Assembly (NCBI GenBank): GCA_023144005.1
Contig: JAGLGN010000031.1
Coordinates: 27,086-91,085, forward strand
Reading direction: 5' to 3'
Length of the DNA: 64,000 nucleotides
From: a bacterium
GTDB lineage: Bacteria; AUK180
Below are positions 43,901 to 52,809 of this stretch, piece after piece. Made by a program: the position numbers and the translations under genes. Every line of letters begins with the position of its first letter. Position 1 is the stretch's first letter. Below the pieces are notes generated by a model. That model was not told the origin of the DNA, ran no database searches, and saw only the letters and a program-made list of their open reading frames with translations.

Positions 43901-44495
43901 CGCCGGAGAAAGAGAATCTGATCACAAATTCACCCGAAGAAGCAGCGGAGAAATAATGATCCGCCCTGGCGCGTGTAAAGCTTCCCTCGCCTGTAATATC
44001 ATCGAAGTATAGTTTTGGATAAGGGAAGTTCACGGCTTGAGGGACTACGACGCGGTTCTTGCCCAATATCCCCTCTTCACCTTTTTCTATCTCTGTGATC
44101 CCGGAAAGTCCCGCATGATCCAGCGGGCCCAGTATCACATAATTCCGAGGGATATTCAATTCGGTAAATATTTCATTATCCGGCTCACCTCTTGAGCGCT
44201 TCAGATAAAAGAGAAAGAATCTGGCATGTATGTCATTGTCCTTTATTTGTGAAAAGAATTCCTCGGCCTGCTGCTTGCCTCCGTTGAATTCATAGGCAAG
44301 ATCGTATATACGGTTGACAGCGACATATTTATACATCTCGCTTTCACTTCCCCTATATAGTTCTCCCCATGCCTTCAGCGCTTGCTTGAAGTTACCGGCC
44401 ATTTCCAATTCCAATATCTGGTCGAGTTCAATAGCGAATGCTGAAAATGCGAAAAGTGAAAGCATGAATACAAGTAGAACTTTTGATATTTTCAT
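40944..44495 (-). CDS. DUF3857/transglutaminase envelope protein with TPR and PA14-like domains
   Basis: A 1,183-aa exported protein with a signal peptide (1-22). A PA14-like beta-sandwich spans about 135-270 ('YFSAASSGEFVIRFSFSGAV'), helical TPR-like repeats about 290-570, a DUF3857 domain about 600-790, and a transglutaminase core about 820-960 with the triad Cys ('FGDCKDKATLMK', near 880), His ('FNHAVLTVY') and Asp ('VVDPTVEW'). A DUF3858-like beta tail follows. Start codon and upstream stop share one base (TAATG), coupling it to its paralogue. Homologues are envelope proteins of unknown substrate; an acyl-transfer or peptidase role is inferred. Confidence 0.85.
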   Translation of the reverse strand: MKISKVLLVFMLSLFAFSAFAIELDQILELEMAGNFKQALKAWGELYRGSESEMYKYVAVNRIYDLAYEFNGGKQQAEEFFSQIKDNDIHARFFLFYLKRSRGEPDNEIFTELNIPRNYVILGPLDHAGLSGITEIEKGEEGILGKNRVVVPQAVNFPYPKLYFDDITGEGSFTRARADHYFSAASSGEFVIRFSFSGAVAIFIDGKQIFSGEILNNQGTFLYTAKVKLSKGLHRLRIFSAVEQTSWFVNLSFDKRLKIDRPKSRISGKINGWAVTELFKDFSPADQQEKVMWLLANRYMKHFNKEEKVDVHIVEELLTADPDFSWGYFILGQLSEDTNDSFHYYSKLKRSHPFMYGLLTARLFYDSRDYNLAWERIAPWTERNEYASRLALDTLSSLNWDSEYEKFYSSLSEKEFHSGLFKSIFDRLTKTRTLKDLLSEAELILEEEPYSFYDVSYSLRLLLESSDRRNPVYLKMLKKNMELYPYNSSNLITLARTYQSLGMDAELMELLGKMRKTFLYEEEYHKILADRALTMGKKEDALKELRSLLSWKPQDVEVIELVSELSEQKDLAYNYYDHASIDLNGEYEIPEKFRNSDIVQLYERNILEVKPSNLMITFKEMLFQVNRVSGIERLNYYPIYYNGSSEYVQIDSVLVIAPDGTLFPVNKFRSGSVGASGNVYSDYRRLGIYIDDLSIGSRVYIKFRTIQFSNRSFKDHFPGEILNIQDDFPSLLKEYFLLYPKGKRLVHKFYNTKVKTQKSVREGFNVVSWKLKDQEQIAYIPNMASYSEYGPYLSITMFKGWNEVYDWVKSLFKERLKPTKAVKDEYAKLGIAPDSGFKQKVEKIFKYVSQDIHYLGIEYGLNGYQPRFPSKVIREKFGDCKDKATLMKVFLKMAGIDSNITLIRTKDIGDIETLPVLTVFNHAVLTVYSPKGLPYVVDPTVEWGLPWELPRSLLDAFAMEMDDNGFRMKKVKKNPGQTDQTIISNRCVLSSDLKLSFVRSFEKSGYEAFRARHLMENEQTAQEDLQSIWSGRYARAVVKDIELLSELWDSPVKYRYGVDIWNFVSADTMKFSPFIYPISFYETYALLDTIDKPIELGLNSTSRTETEIVLPDDFKIASLPKYTDIENKLMSVKVGISRKDQIITLKYSVRFKKDLIVPEDYELLKNSLLKFKEMMDMEVILEQ

Positions 44496-47400
44496 TATTT
44501 CACCTCCGCTCTGAGAAGTTTTTCTTCCTTTTTGTCCAGTTGCTCCGCCTTTTTAAGAATAATCAGTATTTTCGATGGGTAAAAGATCCCTGAATAAATA
44601 CTTACCGTTCTCTCAACTCTATACCCTTCCGGCGTTTTTGTAACTTGAAAATCATAATCATAGGCGCCGGGAACCTTCTCTTTATAGCCGCGCAGGTCCA
44701 ATTTCTTCTCCGTTTTGATATGTATCACATCCCTTTGATAGGTCGGCTGAGCTACTAAAAGCGGCATTTTCCTGGGGTAGTCGATACCGAAAATACCCGA
44801 GATCTCTATCGCTTTGAACGGCAGCTCATATGTTCCCTTGCCCAATTCCCTCATAAAACGGCCTTTAACAGAGATCTTCAATGGCTCATTATCTCTGTTC
44901 GCGATCGTCCGTATCTCATCAGTAGTAACATACGGAAAGAAGCCGCTTATGATCTGATTGCCGATATTCGAACTCGTTTTCTCATCGAACATATAGCTTT
45001 TATATGCGGAATATTCACCCCGGAAAACAAGAGAGAGGTCAATATCGCCCGTATCAAGGTCCCAGAAGTACTCTATGTCAAAGCCGGATTTGCCGCCCAT
45101 GACAAGATTGGAACGCAATTCGTAATCCTTGCCGTCCGAAGTCAGATATGCCGCTCTCATTGGAACTACTTCACCCCCAATAGGAATGAAGTTCTGTGAG
45201 AAAGCGACAAATTTCATCTCACCTTGATGCTGGACAAGTAAACCCTGCCCGGAGATCTTTTCCGGGAAAAATCCGCCCGTATTATCATCGGAAATGCCGG
45301 AAAATATAAGGAACTTATGAGGTACGCTCCAATATTCCAATGCCGCCTTAAAGAGGCGCATCTTGTCCAATTGTCCCGCCTTTTTGGAAATATAGATATT
45401 CAGAAGGCTTTTGTCCTTATCGGATTCGGTATCCTCGGTGTAATTCACGCTGAGATCATCATACAAGGCCTTTACTTTGTCATCCTCAGAACCGGGGAAC
45501 GAGTCGAAATATGTTAATATCGGCGCGGGAATGAGCTTATCCGTAAAGATCTCAAAATAAAAGTTCTTCAGAAATACTTCGGGGTCAAGGCCGCTGTTCA
45601 CAAATAATGAAGGCAAAAAGGTATATGGCGCGGGAATGGCTTCTTCGACCTTCAGCCTTTTGCCGGAGGGGGTTGTGTATGTATATGTCTTATAACCGGC
45701 TCTGGAGGCCTTCTTGGACGCCTTGGTGCCTGTATCCCATGCCTTTGAAGGGCTGTATTTCGGTTTTATCTTCAGGCCCTTGGGGATCTCATATCGTAAA
45801 ACAGCCTTATTGAAGGGTATTGTCATTTTTAAGATGGCGGGATAAAGCCCTGTATAGTAGATATTCATGAATTTTCTGGAGTAATATGAAATACTTACAT
45901 AATCGATAATGGATCCCGGAAGAAGCCCTTTCAGGGACAATTCGCCGCCGTGCGCCTCGTGGAAATAGTATTCACGCCCGGATGGGTTTGTAACCCTTGT
46001 ATAAACAGCATCACCGCCTACATTGAAATTCGTGAGCGCGGTAACGCCCTTCTGATTGTTTACTCTGATGGAGATCCTTGTAAGTTTCCTGTATGAAAGG
46101 TCTTTGAAAAAGGTTATCGTCTCGTCCTGCTCGATGATCTCCAGCGGATAATTGGATATGGGGTCCTTCTCGGGATAAACCTTTTTAGGAAGGGGTGTTC
46201 CGAATATTTTTCTATCCATCTCATCGTCAATGTCAGAAAACTTTTTCAGCATATCCTCCCGGATCGAGAGATATCTGTCATGATCACCCTTCTGAAGGTA
46301 GTGATCGGCTGCCAGTCCCATAATGTGCATATTCATGGGGAAAGAGCCCAATAAATATTTTAATGTCTCCTCAGCCCTTTCATCCGACAGCAGCCCCGCC
46401 TGCATCATCATTATCTCCAGCTTCTTTTTCAGAACGGGATGCTCCACCGTATCGATCAGGGCTAATGCGTCATCCATCTTTTTTGAACTGATCAGAAGAT
46501 CCAGTTTTCTGAAGATATACTCATCATTGAATATGCCCGCTTTCTCGACCTTATCAAGCGCTTCGACCGCCAATTCCACCTCGCCCGCGGATTTCAGAAT
46601 GTCATATATATCAAAAAGCATCGCAGTGCCCTTTGAATTGCGAATGAACTCCTTCAGTTTCAAAAGCGAATACGCCGCCATTTCCTGTTCATACCTCAAA
46701 CGGGCAATTGAAAGAGACAGGCTGTGGGAAGCGGACGGGATCTTATCCTCAAGGGCATAAATGTACTTCCTTGCCTCCTTGAAATTGCCTGATTCCAAAT
46801 ATGTCAGGCCCATGAAGTACTGCGCGGTATAATTATCACTCCAGCCGAGATTCGACCTGAGGTAGAAGTTATAGGAATAATTTCTGAATCCTAAAAGCGG
46901 GAAACGGCTGCATATATAGCCGGCAAAGAAAGAATCGATGGGAGAGTCATTTGCCGCGGCGGCAGCTGATATCATCTTGTAGCTGTCCTGCGGGATACCG
47001 TAGTTCATCAGTACATTGGCAAGCTTGAATGCCTTTCGGGAAACCTTTTCGTCAGCATATGTGTCATTTATAGAAATATTGCTGTGGGAAAGAAGCTTGC
47101 CTTTTTTATGAGTCTCGGAATTTGTATCCACCGGGTCACCCCTGCCGTCAAACACCTGCATCATAAAACCGTTAATGCCGCTCTCCAGGAAGTATCCTTC
47201 GAAATTATACGAACCGTCGGCCTTCACCATTACCGTATGCTCACCCTTGCCCAATTCAAGCTCGATAATATTTCTAACACCCTTATTCAGGTCCATATAG
47301 CGTCTTTCAAAGACCTTCTCGCCATCAATGAACACCTGTGAAGGTACTTGAGAAATATAATGGAGGTAATAAGTGCCTTCCTCGCCCGCCTTTATCCCGG

Positions 47401-48031
47401 AAAGGAAGTATGATATGCCGAAACTTCTGTCATAAATATCGTCCAGATTAAACCACCCTCTGACGTTCGACACCATTGCGGTAGGCTTATATTTCCCATA
47501 AAAGGTTTTATATTCGCCCTCGATCTTGCCCTTTTGCTCTATTTTAAATGCCTCGTCAATATCAATAATCCCATTTTTAATATATGGGCCGGAAGCATAG
47601 AAGCTGTCGATATAGCCGTGCTTAGCCGGAATAAAGCTATTGATATTAAGCTTGTCGATCAATCCCAGGGCATACCAGTATTCAATCCTGGTCAAAGGTT
47701 CTTTATCATCCGCAAGCCTATCCTCAAGTATCCCGCGTAACTCGTCGGCATACTCGCCTAACTGTGGACTTTCCATGATATAGAGCAATGAAAAGGTCTT
47801 GTTCAGCGGCGATTTGGCTTTTTTTATCGCCTTTAAGAGGATGTGATGGACCGCCTCATACCGCATTTCTGAATATAAGGCATAATCGATCAATTCATCA
47901 GCATTCAATTCACCCTTCTTCTCTAAACTTATCTTGAGCTCTTTGAATGAACTTTCCTCCGCGTAGAAGGAAACTCCAACTAAAATACTAATTATCGCTA
48001 ATAAGATCTTTGCCAAGAATGATCTGGACAT
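44495..48031 (-). CDS. DUF3857/transglutaminase paralogue lacking the catalytic cysteine
   Basis: A 1,178-aa exported protein (start ATG 48031 with SD GGAG; a TTG at 48034 is unlikely), signal peptide 1-24. The order of domains copies its downstream neighbour: PA14-like ('GTYYLHYISQVPSQVFIDGE'), helical repeats, DUF3857-like and a transglutaminase-like fold. Where the neighbour has GDCKDK, this one reads 'AGQLDKMRLFKAAL' near residue 885, so the Cys is gone and no replacement Cys is seen nearby. It is probably a non-catalytic partner or substrate-binding subunit of the neighbour. It overlaps the LCP gene by 44 bp. Confidence 0.8.
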   Translation of the reverse strand: MSRSFLAKILLAIISILVGVSFYAEESSFKELKISLEKKGELNADELIDYALYSEMRYEAVHHILLKAIKKAKSPLNKTFSLLYIMESPQLGEYADELRGILEDRLADDKEPLTRIEYWYALGLIDKLNINSFIPAKHGYIDSFYASGPYIKNGIIDIDEAFKIEQKGKIEGEYKTFYGKYKPTAMVSNVRGWFNLDDIYDRSFGISYFLSGIKAGEEGTYYLHYISQVPSQVFIDGEKVFERRYMDLNKGVRNIIELELGKGEHTVMVKADGSYNFEGYFLESGINGFMMQVFDGRGDPVDTNSETHKKGKLLSHSNISINDTYADEKVSRKAFKLANVLMNYGIPQDSYKMISAAAAANDSPIDSFFAGYICSRFPLLGFRNYSYNFYLRSNLGWSDNYTAQYFMGLTYLESGNFKEARKYIYALEDKIPSASHSLSLSIARLRYEQEMAAYSLLKLKEFIRNSKGTAMLFDIYDILKSAGEVELAVEALDKVEKAGIFNDEYIFRKLDLLISSKKMDDALALIDTVEHPVLKKKLEIMMMQAGLLSDERAEETLKYLLGSFPMNMHIMGLAADHYLQKGDHDRYLSIREDMLKKFSDIDDEMDRKIFGTPLPKKVYPEKDPISNYPLEIIEQDETITFFKDLSYRKLTRISIRVNNQKGVTALTNFNVGGDAVYTRVTNPSGREYYFHEAHGGELSLKGLLPGSIIDYVSISYYSRKFMNIYYTGLYPAILKMTIPFNKAVLRYEIPKGLKIKPKYSPSKAWDTGTKASKKASRAGYKTYTYTTPSGKRLKVEEAIPAPYTFLPSLFVNSGLDPEVFLKNFYFEIFTDKLIPAPILTYFDSFPGSEDDKVKALYDDLSVNYTEDTESDKDKSLLNIYISKKAGQLDKMRLFKAALEYWSVPHKFLIFSGISDDNTGGFFPEKISGQGLLVQHQGEMKFVAFSQNFIPIGGEVVPMRAAYLTSDGKDYELRSNLVMGGKSGFDIEYFWDLDTGDIDLSLVFRGEYSAYKSYMFDEKTSSNIGNQIISGFFPYVTTDEIRTIANRDNEPLKISVKGRFMRELGKGTYELPFKAIEISGIFGIDYPRKMPLLVAQPTYQRDVIHIKTEKKLDLRGYKEKVPGAYDYDFQVTKTPEGYRVERTVSIYSGIFYPSKILIILKKAEQLDKKEEKLLRAEVK

Positions 48032-49130
48032 CAAACACTCCTTTTTCTTCCCTTGGATATATTAATTCGATACCGAAATTGTTCTTTATCGCTTCAATGT
48101 CGCTGTGTTTTCCCGTATTATAAAAGACAACGCTTTGATCGTAATTCATGCGGTCCGCATTCTTGATGGAGACAACATCATAACCGAATTGCCTTAATTT
48201 AGTCGCGAACGCCTCACCGAAGCCGGGAACCCCGTTACCGTTCAGCAGCTCGACCAGGATCTTTTTCCGCTCTTCTTTCTGACCCTTTAAGAAACATTTA
48301 TCATAATCGAAATTCTTTTTCGGGATCCAATAACTTCCGCCCATTTCTTTCTCAGGGCCTCCGGGCAATGTCTTCATTATTACAGAGGCGCCATCAAAAC
48401 TCGCGAGAAGGTTCTTGATGTAAAATGCCTCCTTGATCCTAAAATTGGTTTTTAACTTCGACAATATTAATCTTATTATTTTCGGGTTTTTCATATACTC
48501 TCGTATTGAGTTTTTACCCAATAGAGAACTCATAAAATCCTTCTGTCTCTGTATGCGCCCAATATCTCCTCTACCGTCGCTTCTGTACCTGACGAACTCC
48601 AATGAGCGTTTGCCGTCAAAGCGATTGACCCCCTTTTTGATATCGATCAGAAGCTGGCCGTTCTTGTCAAAATAATACATATCCCGGGAGACATATACAT
48701 CCACTCCCCCCATCATGTCAATGACGCTTTCGAATACAGCGTAATCAAGAACAGCGTATCTCAAAGGCCGAATATGAAAATTCTCCTCCAGCACAAGAGA
48801 AAGTTTATCGCAACCGCCCTTGATCCCGCCTTTTGAGAATCCCCTGGCGAATACGCCGTTGATCCTCTGCTGCTTCCCGAGATAAGACACCTTGGTATCC
48901 CTAGGTATCGACATAAGGCGAAGAGAGCCCTGCGAAGACATCTTTCCCAAAATGATCGAATCGGCGCGGGAAAGATTCTCAACAGAATCCAATCCCACGA
49001 TAATGAAATATACATAACCGTCCTTTCTCATGCTTTTTTCCAGCGGGGATCGCGTGTATATGGAGAGCAGAACGATGCCGATGATCAAGGCCACAATAAT
49101 AAGAGCGATATATTTAATGTTCTTTTTCAT
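47988..49130 (-). CDS. LytR-CpsA-Psr (LCP) family protein with LytR_C domain
   Basis: A 380-aa bitopic membrane protein with a TM helix at 7-25. The LCP domain (about 45-215) has 'SRADSIILG', 'SIPRDTKV', 'INGVFARGF' and the Arg-rich 'VRYRSDGRGDIGRIQRQKDF', which binds polyprenyl pyrophosphate. A C-terminal LytR_C domain (about 288-378) begins 'VELLNGNGVPGFGEAFA'. In Gram-positives LCP enzymes ligate glycopolymers to peptidoglycan; in diderms the role is less clear. It follows yqeK with a 17-bp overlap; rsfS, which often completes this cluster, is not here. Confidence 0.9.
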   Translation of the reverse strand: MKKNIKYIALIIVALIIGIVLLSIYTRSPLEKSMRKDGYVYFIIVGLDSVENLSRADSIILGKMSSQGSLRLMSIPRDTKVSYLGKQQRINGVFARGFSKGGIKGGCDKLSLVLEENFHIRPLRYAVLDYAVFESVIDMMGGVDVYVSRDMYYFDKNGQLLIDIKKGVNRFDGKRSLEFVRYRSDGRGDIGRIQRQKDFMSSLLGKNSIREYMKNPKIIRLILSKLKTNFRIKEAFYIKNLLASFDGASVIMKTLPGGPEKEMGGSYWIPKKNFDYDKCFLKGQKEERKKILVELLNGNGVPGFGEAFATKLRQFGYDVVSIKNADRMNYDQSVVFYNTGKHSDIEAIKNNFGIELIYPREEKGVFDVQIILGKDLISDN

Positions 49131-49629
49131 ATTTGTCGATCAGTCCCTTGGTATTGGGATGTATTTCACTTTTGTTTTTCTCCAGGCAATTCAGCTTGGA
49201 AGAGGCCGTATAAAGGACGGCGGCGGTGATCTTACCATTCAACAATATCTCGCGTGCCTTCGTACTTTCTGAATATTCACGGTTATATTCGGCGAAATCA
49301 ATTACATATAGAAATTTCTCCAATGGTCCCGCGGCTGCTTTAATGGCAGGATGGGATCTGACCGCTTTTAATACCGCAGTATCCTTAATATTCAATTTTT
49401 CCTTTGCCGTCCGATATGAGATCTCCGCATGTTCCAATCTCCAAAAAGGCCGAGTTCTGTTCTTCTCATCACCTTTCCCGATATCATGAAGAAGTATCGC
49501 GTCCCTGAGTTTTTTTTCAAATCTCGGAGAAAAATGGAATACATTGGAACAATCATCACACAATCTCAGCATGCCTTCAATATGTGCCCAGCGGCTTCCT
49601 GAATACAAATGCCTTACCTTATCTTTCAT
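49114..49629 (-). CDS. yqeK: YqeK-like HD-domain hydrolase
   Basis: A 171-aa HD-superfamily protein. It has 'WAHIEGML' (first His), 'ILLHDIGKG' (HD), 'LEHAEISY', 'VRSHPAIKAAAGPLEKFLYVIDFAEYNR', matching YqeK, reported as a symmetric Ap4A hydrolase. The nadD-yqeK pairing (11-bp overlap) supports the call. Confidence 0.85.
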   Translation of the reverse strand: MKDKVRHLYSGSRWAHIEGMLRLCDDCSNVFHFSPRFEKKLRDAILLHDIGKGDEKNRTRPFWRLEHAEISYRTAKEKLNIKDTAVLKAVRSHPAIKAAAGPLEKFLYVIDFAEYNREYSESTKAREILLNGKITAAVLYTASSKLNCLEKNKSEIHPNTKGLIDKYEKEH

Positions 49630-50182
49630 ATAGGCCCTTTCGTAGAATGTATTTTTCCACCGCCTGCGGCACTAATCCGCTGATACTCCTTCCCTCCGCC
49701 GTCCTTTTTCTTATCATGCTCGAGGAAATGGGTAGAACCGGAAATGGAAAAATAGTGAAGTCCAGGATCTCTGCCAATGGTTCTCCGCGCGGTATAACAT
49801 GAAAAACAGCCATTTGAAGCAGTTCTTTCCATCTGTACCATGTCCTGAAGGCATTTGCCTGATCACTGCCGATCAGAGCATGTATCTCAAGATCAGGGGC
49901 ACGGAAGTGTTCCAGCGTATTGAAGAAATAGGCAGGACCTGTCTGATCCAGCTCGTGATCGGAGATCGTAATATCTTCTGCTTTCGGAAATGCCAGTTTG
50001 AGCATCTCCATCCTATCTTCAATTGATGTATCCGGTGCTTCACGATGAGGAGGCGTCCCATTGGGGATTATTATCAATTCAGCATCCAAATGCTCTTTCA
50101 GGCGAAGAACAGAGGCCAGATGGCCATTGTGTATCGGATTGAAGGTTCCTCCGTAGAGGAGCTTTCTGTTATTCAACGCCAC
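49619..50182 (-). CDS. nadD: nicotinate-nucleotide adenylyltransferase
   Basis: A 187-aa enzyme converting nicotinate mononucleotide to deamido-NAD. It has the nucleotidyltransferase motif 'YGGTFNPIHNGHL' and C-terminal 'ISSSMIRKR'. The start is GTG at 50182 or TTG at 50176; neither has a clear SD, and both overlap the OmpH-like gene (stop at 50169), so translation is probably coupled. Confidence 0.95.
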   Translation of the reverse strand: MALNNRKLLYGGTFNPIHNGHLASVLRLKEHLDAELIIIPNGTPPHREAPDTSIEDRMEMLKLAFPKAEDITISDHELDQTGPAYFFNTLEHFRAPDLEIHALIGSDQANAFRTWYRWKELLQMAVFHVIPRGEPLAEILDFTIFPFPVLPISSSMIRKRTAEGRSISGLVPQAVEKYILRKGLYER

Positions 50183-50774
50183 CCGCGGGAGTGCTGTCTT
50201 CTTCGGCGTTCTCTTCCTCGGGGTCTTGGAACTCCTCGGGATGCAATGTGATATAATCGCTGTTCAATTTCTCAATGATATAATCAGAGAGGTCCACATC
50301 GGGAGTGGAATAGTAGATCTCTTTCTTTTCAAGGATAATATTGAAGCCGTATTTCGAAGCGATATCCTTGATCGCCCTGTACACATTCTTCAATATCTCT
50401 TCATTGAGCTTCGACTCCTCCGTCATCAGGTTTTCATCGATACTTCTCCGCTTGATCTGGTATTCCCTTCTTAAACGCAGGATCTGAGACCATCTGCGGG
50501 ACAGCTCATCGCCGTAAAGGAACGGCTCGTCAAGCTTGAGCTGCATCAATGTAGAATCCAGGGATTCCTTCAGCGGATCCAGGCGCGAATATCTTTTGTT
50601 CCGCATTTCATCGAACAATCCCTGATAATTCCTTGCCAGAATGTAATTTGATATGATCTTCTGAATGTCCACATACCCCACCTTCACAAAGATCTTGGAT
50701 CTGAGGTCGTCCTTTCCGGCATATATTGTGAAGATCATCCCTACAATAGCGAACAGTATTAATGCTCTTTTCAT
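50169..50774 (-). CDS. OmpH/Skp-like periplasmic chaperone
   Basis: A 201-aa protein with a signal peptide (1-19), the OmpH family start 'KVGYVDIQKIISNY', a long charged coiled coil (about 60-135) and a C-terminal beta segment 'YGFNIILEKKEIYY'. An acidic tail (EEENAEED) ends it. Skp-type chaperones carry unfolded outer-membrane proteins. The ATG overlaps the hisS stop by 4 bp. Confidence 0.8.
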   Translation of the reverse strand: MKRALILFAIVGMIFTIYAGKDDLRSKIFVKVGYVDIQKIISNYILARNYQGLFDEMRNKRYSRLDPLKESLDSTLMQLKLDEPFLYGDELSRRWSQILRLRREYQIKRRSIDENLMTEESKLNEEILKNVYRAIKDIASKYGFNIILEKKEIYYSTPDVDLSDYIIEKLNSDYITLHPEEFQDPEEENAEEDSTPAGGVE

Positions 50775-52015
50775 TTCCCCTTCTCCTTGATGTCCTTGAA
50801 AAATGCTTTCAACTTCTTTGATATTTGACTTCTATCAGCCAAATCCTTTATACGGATCTCGTCTTTTTCTATCTCTTCATCACCAAGGATCACCGCTTTT
50901 TTGATCCCGTATGTATCAGCGTATTTGAATTGCTTTGTTAATTTCACATTTTCGGGATAATAGAGCGTAGAGTATCCCGCTTCGGTAAGTTCCTTCAAGA
51001 CCGCCAGTTCCTTCATTGTATTCCCTGAATTCATGATCATATAATCATAGGCCTGCCGCGCTCTTTCGCCCTTTTCAGACAAGATCTGATAAAGTCTTTC
51101 AAATCCGAGGGAGATCCCGCATGCCGGCACCTTCAGGCCCAGAAGATTCTCTATCAACCCGTCATACCTTCCGCCCGCTGCGACTGTCCCCATATTTTCA
51201 CCTGAGAGAATTATCTCGAATACGGTATCGGTATAATAGGAGAGCCCCCGCGCTAAAAGAGGCGAGAATTCAATGATCGAGGGATCGAAGAAGGCGGAGA
51301 AATACTTCTTTATGGAAGCGATGCTTTCTGGAACTTGATCCTTCGCGGAGGTCAATTCCTTGATTATGCCTGCAGGTTCCTTGGAAAGGCCCTTTTCCTT
51401 GAGGTATATGATAACCTTGTCCATACCCATCTTATCCGCCTTATCGATACCGGTCATGAATAATACCGCTTCATCCCCTTCTATACCAAACTTCTTTAAA
51501 AAATCATTGAGAAATATTCGGGAATTGATGAGTATCTTGAAATCTTTGAGTCCAAGCTCATTCAGAATACGGGTAGTGGCAATGAGTATCTCGGCATCTG
51601 ATAAATAGGAAGCTGAACCGATAACATCTATGTCGCATTGGTAGAATTCTCTGAAGCGCCCCCTCTGCGGATTGTCATATCTGTAAACCCTTTGGATCTG
51701 ATATCGCTTGAAGGGCAATTTCAATTTATTGAAGTTCATCGCGACATACCTTGACAGAGGAACGGTCAGGTCATAGATCATTCCCAGCGGCCTGCCCGCG
51801 CGGTCCTCAAAATTGTATATCAGCTTACTGCCCTCATCTCCGTATTTCTCCATCAGGAGATCAAGGCCCTCAAGTGTCGGTGTTTCGAGAGGTAAGAACC
51901 CAAAGGATCTGAAGTTCCTTCGGATTATCTCCATTATTTCTTCCCGTAAAAGCATCTTTTGCGGACCGAAATCCCTCATGCCTTTAACGGTGTTTAACTG
52001 TGCTTTTTTCATCAT
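50771..52015 (-). CDS. hisS: histidyl-tRNA synthetase
   Basis: A 414-aa class II synthetase. Motif 2 'RVYRYDNPQRGRFREFYQCDIDVIG' region, the histidine-binding signature 'LARGLSYYTDTVFEI', 'AAGGRYDGLIENL' and an anticodon-binding C-terminal domain are present. Tandem ATGs at 52015/52012 follow SD AGGA. First gene of the long minus-strand run, with a consensus promoter just upstream; no T-box leader is present. Confidence 0.95.
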   Translation of the reverse strand: MMKKAQLNTVKGMRDFGPQKMLLREEIMEIIRRNFRSFGFLPLETPTLEGLDLLMEKYGDEGSKLIYNFEDRAGRPLGMIYDLTVPLSRYVAMNFNKLKLPFKRYQIQRVYRYDNPQRGRFREFYQCDIDVIGSASYLSDAEILIATTRILNELGLKDFKILINSRIFLNDFLKKFGIEGDEAVLFMTGIDKADKMGMDKVIIYLKEKGLSKEPAGIIKELTSAKDQVPESIASIKKYFSAFFDPSIIEFSPLLARGLSYYTDTVFEIILSGENMGTVAAGGRYDGLIENLLGLKVPACGISLGFERLYQILSEKGERARQAYDYMIMNSGNTMKELAVLKELTEAGYSTLYYPENVKLTKQFKYADTYGIKKAVILGDEEIEKDEIRIKDLADRSQISKKLKAFFKDIKEKGK

Positions 52016-52033
52016 ACTTCCTATTTATTGTTT

Positions 52034-52062
52034 ATTATATTATAATAGGCCTTTGTTTTCAA
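52034..52062 (-). promoter_or_regulatory. strong sigma70 promoter for the hisS-led operon
   Basis: Minus-strand TTGAAA (52057-52062), 17-nt spacer, perfect TATAAT (52034-52039), 18 nt before the hisS ATG. It is the only clear promoter before an uninterrupted run of about two dozen genes. Confidence 0.75.
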
Positions 52063-52097
52063 GTTAAATTAGGGACAAGTGCACAAGGCATCAGAGA

Positions 52098-52125
52098 GTA
52101 CGAAGTACGAGGTGCGATGTACGAA
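52098..52125. repeat. 7-bp tandem repeat, four units
   Basis: Four consecutive 7-mers: GTACGAA, GTACGAG, GTGCGAT, GTACGAA. It is non-coding and lies between the hisS promoter and the MITE-like block. Confidence 0.7.
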
Positions 52126-52320
52126 GTGAAAACAAAAACAATATCCACATCCGTAACCGAAAAACCATAATTTCGATCCCTTTATTAAAATCATCCGTAG
52201 AAATATAGAACGCCGGAGCGATCAGCCTACGGGACGGAAGGTTGAATATTTTAACTTAATACATCCAATTTAGACAAATAAGTGGGTTGAAAAATTCACC
52301 ACCTCCGTCCCTGGAGGATG
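52126..52320. other. intergenic spacer with a terminator-like hairpin
   Basis: No gene seen. At 52297-52323 the bases CACCACCTCC and GGAGGATGGTG pair around a 6-nt loop with one bulge. On the minus strand the hairpin is followed by AATTTTTC, so it could stop leftward transcription before the hisS promoter. The rest is unremarkable. Confidence 0.35.
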
Positions 52321-52591
52321 GTGTTCTGAGTCATAAATATGATAACAATGGATTACTTAGATTTGAGCCAATTCCAACGAACAATGAGTGCGGCGTACCC
52401 TTGGTGGTACGCTAACGAAGAGAGAGGAAGAAATTGACCAAAGATGAGATTACCCTTCGGGCTGAAGCTCTTTCTATGTCTTCTGCGTTGCTCGTCGCTT
52501 ACAGACCCTCAGGGTATGCAGCGTTCCTCACGCCTTGAATACGGAGCAAAAGAGCATCAGCCATTGAAATCTTATTTATGACTCAAAACAC
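52321..52591. mobile_element. MITE-like hairpin element, copy A
   Basis: About 271 bp bounded by an imperfect 31-bp inverted repeat (left starts GTGTTCTGAGTCATAAATA; about 27 of 31 pair). The interior is about 80% like copy B and itself largely self-complementary, so the whole element could fold as one long imperfect hairpin. No transposase frame. Confidence 0.6.
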
Positions 52592-52809
52592 TTGGGCGGG
52601 TGGAGGGAGAATGGGTATAGAATCATGCGCAATCATTCTTCACACATCTTCGAATGTCATTCTGAAAGAGCGGTAGCGACTGAAGAATCCATCTCCTTTC
52701 TTTTCCCCACCTTTCAACCTTGAACCTTTGAACTTTTGAACAATCTTCTCCACTCCACACATTTTCTAATCCCATTCTGTTTGAATGTTCTTTAATATTT
52801 CTTTTGACC
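52592..52809. other. intergenic spacer with dispersed short repeats
   Basis: No gene seen. It contains a 'TGTCATTCTGAAAGAGCGG...GAAGAATCC'-type repeat (about 52654-52692) and the string CCTTGAACCTTTGAACTTTT (about 52719-52738), whose inverted relative recurs at 63803-63840. Confidence 0.4.

Noticed and set aside
44495-48031. Frame-shifted or pseudogene status for the Cys-less transglutaminase paralogue
   Set aside because: The frame is complete over 1,178 codons, has a signal peptide, SD and coupled neighbours, so it looks like an expressed gene that lost only catalysis.
52016-52080. T-box or other riboswitch before hisS
   Set aside because: The predicted leader is under 20 nt, too short for a T-box.
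52098-52125. CRISPR array
   Set aside because: Units are 7 bp, directly abutting, without spacers, and there are no cas genes.
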